Part shown: positions 1 through 4,557 of the stretch, one piece after another
How the letters are laid out: every line of letters begins with the position of its first letter
Numbering within the stretch: position 1 is the stretch's first letter
Made by a program: the position numbers and the translations under genes
Assembly (NCBI GenBank): GCA_011389605.1
Contig: JAABTZ010000178.1
Coordinates: 1-6,798, forward strand
Direction of reading: 5' to 3'
Length of the DNA stretch: 6,798 nucleotides
Source: Desulfobacteraceae bacterium
Lineage (GTDB): Bacteria > Desulfobacterota > Desulfobacteria > Desulfobacterales > Desulfosalsimonadaceae
Notes under the pieces: generated by a model
Database searches by the model: none
What the model was told of the DNA's origin: nothing
The model's input: the letters and a program-made list of their open reading frames with translations, nothing else

Positions 1-84
1 CGCTGCATTCTTCGGCAATCGCGCAAGCCTTGATCTTGAACTTTTTACAAAGCCGTCTAAAAGCGACTTTTTACGGGTGCATCA
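1..84 (+). repeat. Hairpin repeat family, copy A (right part only)
   Basis: This is the right-hand 84 bp of an element seen complete at 3444-3597; the rest lies outside the window. It aligns over its full length with 3514-3597 with a few substitutions and compensating 1-bp indels. It starts inside the right arm of the central hairpin (CGCTGCATTCTTC, then AATCGCGC). It then shows two direct units of ACTTTTTAC (40-48 and 66-74) and ends with the terminal GCATCA at 84. The outermost arm bases (GGCAATCGCGC) differ from both other copies, so this copy is a third sequence variant. The left end cannot be judged. Confidence 0.8.
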
Positions 85-92
85 CTGCTGAA

Positions 93-104
93 TTTTTGCA
101 AAAA
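93..104. promoter_or_regulatory. 12-bp perfect palindrome upstream of amt
   Basis: TTTTTGCAAAAA is a perfect palindrome just outside repeat copy A and about 180 bp upstream of the -24 element of the amt promoter. An enhancer-binding protein site could lie at this distance, but the sequence is not the usual NtrC consensus and is AT-rich enough to arise by chance. Apart from this, the IHF-like site and the sigma-54 promoter, I see no gene or structure in 85-390. Confidence 0.2.
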
Positions 105-242
105 GCAAATCCGCAAGCTCCCTGGCTGGTCGGCGGCACGGAAATAATATATACAAATTTGTCATTTTTTGGTTTTATCATAACAAAAATGTAGATCACC
201 GTTAAACAATCCTGAATTATAATTATTAGTTATATTGTATTA

Positions 243-255
243 AATCAAGAATTTA
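243..255 (+). promoter_or_regulatory. IHF-like binding site upstream of amt
   Basis: AATCAAGAATTTA matches the enterobacterial IHF consensus WATCAANNNNTTR at every defined position. It sits about 28 bp upstream of the -24 element of the amt sigma-54 promoter. That is where DNA bending usually helps a distant activator reach sigma-54 polymerase. The surroundings are very AT-rich, so chance matches are possible, and IHF specificity in this lineage is assumed. Confidence 0.45.
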
Positions 256-281
256 TATTTAAAATAAAATATATGTGAAAA

Positions 282-297
282 CGGCACATCAATTGCT
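282..297 (+). promoter_or_regulatory. Sigma-54 promoter of amt
   Basis: CGGCACATCAATTGCT fits the -24/-12 consensus TGGCACGNNNNTTGCW with two mismatches. It keeps the invariant GG (283-284) and GC (295-296) separated by exactly 10 bp. Transcription would start near 308, giving a leader of about 83 nt. Sigma-54 control of ammonium transporters, usually by NtrC under nitrogen limitation, is well established, so the site fits its gene. Confidence 0.72.
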
Positions 298-376
298 TAT
301 GAGTATGCAAGGCATTTCAGGCAGCGCATCAAAATTTTTACTGAAAGCCAAATATTATAACTTTATAAGCAAACCC

Positions 377-383
377 GGGAGGT
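377..383 (+). promoter_or_regulatory. Ribosome binding site of amt
   Basis: GGGAGGT lies 7 nt before the ATG at 391. It is a strong Shine-Dalgarno sequence and fixes the start of the transporter gene. Confidence 0.85.
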
Positions 384-390
384 ATCAGGA

Positions 391-1713
391 ATGAAAACAT
401 TGCTATGGACCACTATCATATGGGCTGCTTTTGTACTGCCGGCTTTGGCCGGCGAAGCAGCCATCGGGCAGGTGCAGACCAACGTGGATTATATATGGAC
501 TCTTGTGGCCGCCATTCTGGTTTTTTTCATGCAGGCCGGCTTTGCCATGGTGGAGGCCGGTTTTACCAGGGCAAAAAACGCCATAAATATTCTGATGAAA
601 AATCTCATGGATTTTTCCATAGGCTCGTTGGTTTTCTGGGCTGTGGGCTTCGGCCTGATGTTTGGAGTATCCAATACCGGCTGGTTTGGCACATCCGGTT
701 TTTTCTTAAGCGGATATGAACCGGGCGGAGATCCCTGGGTGCTTATGTTCTGGATTTTCCAGGCGGTTTTTGCTGCAACGGCAGCCACTATCGTATCCGG
801 TGCCATGGCTGAGCGGACTCGTTTTATAGGATATATCCTCTATACCATATTCATTACGGGCCTGATCTACCCGGTTTTTGGCAGCTGGGCCTGGGGCGGG
901 CTGCTTGACGGGGGCGGGTGGCTGGAAAATTTAGGGTTTATCGATTTTGCAGGTTCCACTGTGGTGCACTCCGTTGGCGGATGGGCAGCTCTTGCCGGGG
1001 CCCTGGTGCTTGGCCCGCGCATGGGAAAATACGGAAAGGACGGCACTACCCGGCCCATTCTGGGACACAACCTTCCATTGGCCGGCCTTGGAGTGTTTAT
1101 ACTTTGGATGGGCTGGTTTGGGTTCAACGCCGGCTCCACCACGGCCGCTGTCACGGACGTGGCACTGATTGCGGTTAACACATCCCTGGCTGCTTCTGCG
1201 GGGGCGGTTTTTGCCATGCTGACCTCCTGGTTCAAGTTTGGAAAGCCAGAGGTGAGTATGAGTTTAAACGGTGCTCTGGCCGGTCTTGTGGGTATTACGG
1301 CCGGGTGCGCCAATGTCTCTCCAACTTCATCAATAATCATAGGCGCCGTGGCCGGGGTCCTTGTTGTCATGTCTGTTTTGTTTTTTGAAAAAATCAGGGT
1401 GGACGATCCTGTGGGTGCCGTGTCTGTGCACGGCGTTAACGGAGCATGGGGAACGCTTGCAGCCGGGCTGTTTAATAGCGGGGGCACGTCAGCGGCCATT
1501 ATCGGCGTGCAGCTGCTGGGTATTGCCGCAGCTTTTGTCTGGACATTTGGTGCAGCATTTGTCCTTTTCAAGGCAGTGGATCTGGCTGTGGGGCTTAGGG
1601 TTTCCGCAGACGAGGAAAGGGAAGGCCTTGATTTGTCCGAACACGGCGGCAGCGCCTATCCGGATTTCGAGGTATTGTCCTACAGCGGGGGATCAGCAAC
1701 GGGGACAAGGTAG
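391..1713 (+). CDS. amt: Ammonium transporter, Amt family
   Basis: An inner-membrane channel for ammonium/ammonia uptake. The 440 residues are close to the usual length of bacterial Amt proteins. Residues 1-20 form a signal peptide ending ALA, as in AmtB-type proteins, and eleven or so hydrophobic segments follow. Family landmarks are visible: the segment FDAF-like D185-F-A-G-S-T-V-V-H193 with GGWAALAGA, and V-H347-G-V-N-G-AWGTLAAGLF. H193 and H347 correspond to the twin pore histidines and D185 to the structural aspartate. The cytoplasmic tail is short and ends SEHGGSAYPDF plus a serine/glycine-rich stretch; this tail contacts the PII protein GlnK in the family. No glnK gene follows, although it is the usual neighbour; one could lie upstream of the window. 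A strong ribosome binding site and a sigma-54 promoter precede the gene, suggesting nitrogen control. Confidence 0.96.
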   Translation: MKTLLWTTIIWAAFVLPALAGEAAIGQVQTNVDYIWTLVAAILVFFMQAGFAMVEAGFTRAKNAINILMKNLMDFSIGSLVFWAVGFGLMFGVSNTGWFGTSGFFLSGYEPGGDPWVLMFWIFQAVFAATAATIVSGAMAERTRFIGYILYTIFITGLIYPVFGSWAWGGLLDGGGWLENLGFIDFAGSTVVHSVGGWAALAGALVLGPRMGKYGKDGTTRPILGHNLPLAGLGVFILWMGWFGFNAGSTTAAVTDVALIAVNTSLAASAGAVFAMLTSWFKFGKPEVSMSLNGALAGLVGITAGCANVSPTSSIIIGAVAGVLVVMSVLFFEKIRVDDPVGAVSVHGVNGAWGTLAAGLFNSGGTSAAIIGVQLLGIAAAFVWTFGAAFVLFKAVDLAVGLRVSADEEREGLDLSEHGGSAYPDFEVLSYSGGSATGTR

Positions 1714-1743
1714 TTTCGGCCCCTGAATAAGAAATAGCCACGG

Positions 1744-1772
1744 GGCACGCAAGGCATGCCAGGCGGGTTTTT
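1744..1772 (+). terminator. Possible weak terminator after amt
   Basis: About 30 nt after the amt stop, GGCA (1744-1747) can pair with TGCC (1757-1760). A G-rich stretch and a run of five T (1768-1772) follow. The stem is short and the T run does not directly abut it. It is the only terminator-like sequence between amt and the hydrolase remnant. From here to about 1890 I see nothing else. Confidence 0.2.
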
Positions 1773-1894
1773 GGGAAGTGATTTTATTGCTGCCTGTTTG
1801 TAATGCAGTGTGTGCTTCGTGGTTTTCATTTTGGAATATCTGTGAAATATGTTAAGATTTAAATTAAACGGTTGGCAAATTGCAGTAATACAAA

Positions 1895-2077
1895 ATGGTT
1901 ATCCTGAAAAATTTTTTCAGGTCAGGAATTTTTACGTCTAAGATGTGTCAGATGGGGGATAAAAGATTGCATATTCAGCAATTCAGATATTCAGCTGACA
2001 ATCTGGGATATTTGATTTTCGGAGAAAAGACTGCCATGGCCATCGACGGTGGCGCAGCAAAAGATATCAACTTTTAA
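1895..2077 (+). pseudogene. N-terminal remnant of an MBL-fold hydrolase
   Basis: A 60-codon frame whose second half resembles the N-terminus of glyoxalase II-like metallo-beta-lactamase-fold hydrolases. The relevant stretch is IQQFRYSADNLGYLIFGEKT followed by AMAIDGGA, that is, the first two beta strands with the D-G-G-A turn. The metal-binding HxHxDH motif and everything after it are missing. The frame stops just before repeat copy B, and no continuation is readable in any frame downstream. The homologous part begins around the ATG at 1952 or 1943; the ATG at 1895 has no clear ribosome binding site and the extra N-terminal residues look non-native. I infer a gene cut off by insertion of, or rearrangement at, the repeat. 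It could still be expressed as a short peptide, but nothing suggests function. The family call rests on memory of the motif. Confidence 0.55.
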
Positions 2078-2081
2078 GGTC

Positions 2082-2262
2082 TGATGCCCTCGTAAAAAGT
2101 AAGTTCTTGGGTGGCGCAGTAAAAAGTCGGTTTTCAGATGGCGCCGTAAAAAGTTCAAGATCAAGGCTTGCGCGATTCCGAAAAATGCAGCGTACTTAGC
2201 CATACGTGAAATTTTGAGGAATCGCGCGTAACGCAGATATTGGACTTTTTACGGCGCCATCA
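2082..2262 (-). repeat. Hairpin repeat family, copy B (inverted, with extra unit)
   Basis: A complete copy in the opposite orientation to copies A and C. Its ends are TGATGCCCTCGTAAAAAGT and the complement of TGATGGCGCCGTAAAAAGT. The central hairpin (2170-2227) has perfect 10-bp outer arms GCGCGATTCC/GGAATCGCGC, an inner AAAAT/ATTTT step and a CGTAT/GTACG tip around GGCTAA (written on the minus strand). Relative to copy C it has one extra GTAAAAAGT unit (about 2100-2127), so it is 181 bp against 154 bp. The element ends 4 bp from the dus stop codon, so dus transcripts must enter it. The hairpin followed by CTTTTT could act as their 3' end or terminator. No clear target-site duplication flanks this copy. 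Confidence 0.85.
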
Positions 2263-2266
2263 AGCT

Positions 2267-3286
2267 TTACTGAAAAAGGTTGCGATTGGGTCCGCTGCCA
2301 AGGGAGGGGTCAGATGCAAAAAAAGCGTCCACCGCCCTGCGGGCTGCGGCAATATCTGCTGCCTTGCGCACCTGGGCGGAAAACCGGTGGCCATAAACAA
2401 AATTGGCGGCAAAATAAACAATCCATTTTCTGTAGCGCCTCAGGGCATTGACCGGCTCAAAATGCTTTTCCAGCAAATCAAGCATAGTGTGGGCGCATTC
2501 GTGGTAAATATCGCCTGAAGGCTCAAAACCAAGGGCCCATTGGGCAAAAAGCCAGGGTTTTGCCAGGGCCATTCGCCCAATGGCCACACCATCGCAGCCC
2601 GTGGTCTGCAGCATGCGCATGCAGTCCTGCCGGGAAAAGACCTCGCCGTTTCCAAACACAGGAACACAGGCTGCCTCTTTCACATCCCTGATGTAATCCC
2701 ATTTTGGAGGCCTGGTTCGCCTGTCGGGTGCAACCCGCGGATGAAACACCAGTGCATCGGCCCCGGCCCGGACAAGGCGTCCTGCAAGGTCTACGGCCGA
2801 CTCCGGGCAATCAGTCCAGCCAGTACGGAATTTGACAAACACAGGAATTGAAACAGCCTCGCGCACGGCCGCAACAATTTCTGCGGCACGCACCGGATCT
2901 TTGAGAAGAGCTGCGCCTGCCCCCTGTTTGCATATGGGAGCTACCGAACAGCCCATGTTGATATCCACTCCAAAAAAGCCTTCGGCCTGGATACGCTTTG
3001 CCGCCCTGGCCATGACAGAAGCATCAGCCCCGAAAATCTGGCAGACCAGGTCGGGAAGCTCGGCATCAGCCCACCGGAACACCGGGGATACCGCCCGGTT
3101 TTCAAAAGGCAGGGCCTTTGCGCTGCACATCTCGGAAAACAGCAGTCCATAGCCCCCGTATCCGGCCACCATCTGCCGGAAGGCAACATGGGTCAAACCC
3201 GCCATGGGGGCAAGAAAAAGCCTGCCGCAAACCCGACGGCCCCCAATCTGTAGATCTTTGTCAAGACCTGCAATCACAGCAATCAC
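2267..3286 (-). CDS. dus: tRNA-dihydrouridine synthase family protein
   Basis: An FMN-dependent enzyme that reduces uridines in the tRNA D-loop using NADPH. The 339 residues match the family length. A TIM barrel is indicated by LAPMAGLT (25-32), SEMCSAKAL (51-59), QIFGAD (83-88), DINMGC (108-113), VFVKFRTGW (149-157), FHPR (181-184), GNGEV (212-216) and GVAIGRMAL...PWLF (233-247). C113 is the expected active-site cysteine, and K152 and H182 are expected FMN/substrate residues. Some positions are unusual: T-H33 instead of T-D, C-S114 instead of C-P, and HPRVAPDRRTRPPKWDY (182-198) where DusB has HGRT with a short linker. It is therefore a divergent branch and the target uridine cannot be assigned. 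The start shown is GTG at 3286, but GTG at 3277, three codons in, has AGGGTGA about 5 nt upstream and may be the true start. Inverted repeat copies lie on both sides. Confidence 0.93.
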   Translation of the reverse strand: MIAVIAGLDKDLQIGGRRVCGRLFLAPMAGLTHVAFRQMVAGYGGYGLLFSEMCSAKALPFENRAVSPVFRWADAELPDLVCQIFGADASVMARAAKRIQAEGFFGVDINMGCSVAPICKQGAGAALLKDPVRAAEIVAAVREAVSIPVFVKFRTGWTDCPESAVDLAGRLVRAGADALVFHPRVAPDRRTRPPKWDYIRDVKEAACVPVFGNGEVFSRQDCMRMLQTTGCDGVAIGRMALAKPWLFAQWALGFEPSGDIYHECAHTMLDLLEKHFEPVNALRRYRKWIVYFAANFVYGHRFSAQVRKAADIAAARRAVDAFFASDPSLGSGPNRNLFQ

Positions 3287-3366
3287 CCTAATAGCTTTTA
3301 GAAAATAAAGTCCTTCCGGCCTATCTGATGCCTTTTACAACAAAAAATCTACCCGGCAATAAAATA

Positions 3367-3399
3367 ACTGCCGGATACGTACAGTCCATATCCGGCAGT
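3367..3399 (-). terminator. Strong hairpin upstream of dus, possible terminator
   Basis: ACTGCCGGATA and TATCCGGCAGT form a perfect 11-bp stem around an 11-nt loop. Read on the minus strand it is followed at once by a U-rich stretch (TATTTTATT), so it could stop transcripts arriving from the zraP side and insulate dus. Read on the plus strand the T run begins 22 nt away, which is too far. It could instead be a structured leader element of dus, 80 to 110 nt before the start. No clear -35/-10 promoter is visible between the hairpin and dus. Confidence 0.4.
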
Positions 3400-3443
3400 G
3401 TTAAGTAAAATCAAGAATTTATTTTTTTATTGCTTGGCAATTA

Positions 3444-3597
3444 TGACGGCTTCGTAAAAAGTCCAATATTTGCGTTACGCGCGATTTTTCAGAATTTCAC
3501 GTACAGCTAAGTACGCTGCATTCTTCAAAATCGCGCATGCCTTGATCTTGAACTTTTTACGGCCCCATCTGAAATCAGACTTTTTACGAGTGCATCA
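3444..3597 (+). repeat. Hairpin repeat family, copy C (complete reference copy)
   Basis: A 154-bp element with imperfect 20-bp terminal inverted repeats, TGACGGCT and TGATGCAC each followed by TCGTAAAAAGTC (16 of 20 matching, the inner 12 identical). The central 58-nt hairpin (3479-3536) has arms GCGCGATTTT/AAAATCGCGC, an AGAAT/ATTCT step and a CGTAC/GTACG tip around AGCTAA. The right half holds two direct ACTTTTTACG units (3552 and 3579). The element is flanked by ATTA on both sides (3440-3443 and 3598-3601), extendable to CAATTA if the border is moved, which looks like a target-site duplication. No coding frame is present, so it would be non-autonomous. Confidence 0.88.
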
Positions 3598-3810
3598 ATT
3601 ATATCGGTTTTAGGGCTTCCAGGGAAATCTTTTTATACGCTCTGACGAAATTGTATATTGTTGCCCTGGCGGCGGCATGGAAAAGCGGGTTTCCGAGCCC
3701 AAATTGAGTCTCCAGAAGACTCCTGGAGCAAAGAGACCCTTTTTCCGCGCCGCCGGTCAGCCAAGGCACTTATTAATTTCTTTATTTGTCAGTAAGTTAA
3801 AGGCCTACGA
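3598..3810. other. Gene-free stretch with overlapping inverted repeats
   Basis: No convincing coding sequence is present. At 3706-3737 three inverted repeats overlap so that they exclude one another: GAGTC/GACTC (3706-3710 with 3718-3722), CTCCAG/CTGGAG (3710-3715 with 3723-3728) and GTCTC/GAGAC (3708-3712 with 3733-3737). A CCC and a run of five T (3740-3744) follow the last one. On the plus strand this resembles the 3' end of a small RNA or a terminator, though no plus-strand gene leads into it. On the minus strand it lies 70 to 100 nt past the zraP stop but lacks a U tract. The nature of this stretch is unresolved. Confidence 0.25.
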
Positions 3811-4209
3811 CTATCTCCCAGGACCGCCGCGCCCGTTCGGGCTATTGCCCCGGGGACACCAATCCGGGCGGCCTGCACGGGGCGACATGGGCAGGTTGTG
3901 CTCACGGGCCTTTGTGCGAAGCTGCTCGCGGATTTCAAACATCTCCTGCTTTAACTTGCCGGCCTGCCCGGGATCTGGGTTTTCCCCGGCCATAAGGGCC
4001 TGATACTCTCCATGCTTGACTGCCATCTGCTTTCTCAGATCAAAGGTGTCCTCGGAAAATGCCTGGCTCATAGGACCAAACCCTGCAGCACCGCAATATC
4101 CACGGTCGCCTCCACCGCGGGGACCGCCCCAATTTCCGGCCCAGACCGTACCTGCAACCAGACCGACAATAATAAGTGCTGTCACCATCATCATAGTTGT
4201 TTTCTTCAT
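3811..4209 (-). CDS. zraP: ZraP-like periplasmic metal/stress protein
   Basis: A 132-residue secreted protein of the ZraP/CpxP-like group of small periplasmic metal-binding chaperones. Residues 1-24 are a signal peptide (KK, hydrophobic core, VWA then G). A glycine/arginine-rich linker with Y-C39-G and GFGP (about 25-46) follows, then a charged helical hairpin (about 49-106). Within it, LRKQMAVKHGEYQALMAGEN with PDPGQ recalls LQQQLVTKRYEYNALLAANP with PDSS of E. coli ZraP. The tail RPDWCPRG contains C118 and is again Gly/Arg-rich. C39 and C118 could bind metal or form a disulfide; the His/Met-rich tail of E. coli ZraP is absent. AGGAGG (4215-4220), 6 nt upstream, fixes the start. The gene is divergent from the kinase and has its own sigma-54 promoter, as in the E. 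coli zraP-zraSR locus. The ligand (zinc or another metal) is inferred only. Confidence 0.82.
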   Translation of the reverse strand: MKKTTMMMVTALIIVGLVAGTVWAGNWGGPRGGGDRGYCGAAGFGPMSQAFSEDTFDLRKQMAVKHGEYQALMAGENPDPGQAGKLKQEMFEIREQLRTKAREHNLPMSPRAGRPDWCPRGNSPNGRGGPGR

Positions 4210-4264
4210 GTTGTCCTCCTTGCTGTTTATGTTTATATCAATGTTTCTTGTTTAAATATTTCAA

Positions 4265-4280
4265 AGCAATCTGCGTGCCA
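4265..4280 (-). promoter_or_regulatory. Sigma-54 promoter of zraP
   Basis: On the minus strand, TGGCACGCAGATTGCT is a perfect match to the sigma-54 consensus TGGCACGNNNNTTGCW. Transcription would start near 4254 and give a leader of about 45 nt before the zraP ATG. This is the strongest regulatory match in the window. Confidence 0.88.
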
Positions 4281-4282
4281 TA

Positions 4283-4315
4283 AATAAATTAATATTATAA
4301 CAATTTTAATTTATT
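4283..4315. promoter_or_regulatory. 10-bp inverted repeat next to the zraP promoter
   Basis: AATAAATTAA (4283-4292) and TTAATTTATT (4306-4315) are perfect inverted arms around a 13-bp spacer, directly upstream of the zraP -24 element. The stretch is entirely A/T in the arms, so it may be a regulator or DNA-bending site or simply low complexity. It is too close to the promoter for a classical enhancer. Confidence 0.25.
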
Positions 4316-4375
4316 CAATATACACTCAATAATTCAAAAAATTACAAAATTTCTGGCCAGCGTCTTTAAAAATAA

Positions 4376-4392
4376 TGTATATATTTTATACA
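4376..4392. promoter_or_regulatory. Candidate shared activator site between zraP and zraS
   Basis: TGTATATATTTTATACA has perfect 6-bp arms TGTATA/TATACA around a 5-bp centre. It lies about 97 bp upstream of the zraP -24 element and about 86 bp upstream of the zraS -24 element. That is the distance expected for an enhancer bound by a sigma-54 activator serving both promoters. It does not resemble the E. coli ZraR site as I remember it, and A/T bias weakens the case. Confidence 0.35.
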
Positions 4393-4476
4393 ACATGTAA
4401 AAAAAGTGCACGCATACATCCGGGCACAAGCACATAACAATGCCGGAAAATCCCGAAAAACCAGAAAGCAAACCCG

Positions 4477-4492
4477 GGGCATAAAACTTGCT
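4477..4492 (+). promoter_or_regulatory. Sigma-54 promoter of the kinase-regulator operon
   Basis: GGGCATAAAACTTGCT keeps the invariant GG (4478-4479) and GC (4490-4491) with the exact 10-bp gap, plus CA after GG and TTGCT. It departs from the consensus at three positions. Transcription would start near 4503, about 55 nt before the first kinase ATG. The perfect site facing the other way for zraP makes this call more credible. Confidence 0.6.
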
Positions 4493-4557
4493 GCCTGCTG
4501 CAAAGACACTTTTAAAAACACTTACCGCGCGGCCGGGGGTCAAAAGCGCCTTTTGCC

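Noticed and set aside
121..145. Similarity of CCTGGC...CGGCGGCACGGAAA near 121 to a stretch near 3665
   Set aside because: Both lie after a repeat copy, but the shared core is about 12 bp, the spacing to the repeats differs (about 35 and 65 bp), and the rest does not align, so chance is likely.
867..1571. A 234-codon open frame on the minus strand inside amt
   Set aside because: It lies wholly antisense to a clearly conserved transporter, has a Pro/Ala/Thr-biased composition typical of such shadows and shows no recognisable motif.
1873..1884. TGGC...TTGCA upstream of the hydrolase remnant, resembling a sigma-54 promoter
   Set aside because: GG and GC are separated by 6 bp where sigma-54 strictly needs 10 bp.
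1..3597. The repeated GTAAAAAGT units as a CRISPR array
   Set aside because: Unit spacing is irregular, the units sit inside longer conserved elements in both orientations, there are no unique spacers and no cas gene.
2082..3597. A complete insertion sequence or composite transposon around dus
   Set aside because: No transposase frame is present in or near the repeats; the only gene between them is dus.
3677..4003. A 108-codon plus-strand frame overlapping the end of zraP
   Set aside because: It has no good ribosome binding site, runs antisense through half of zraP, and shows no family motif. zraP has a signal peptide and a strong ribosome site.
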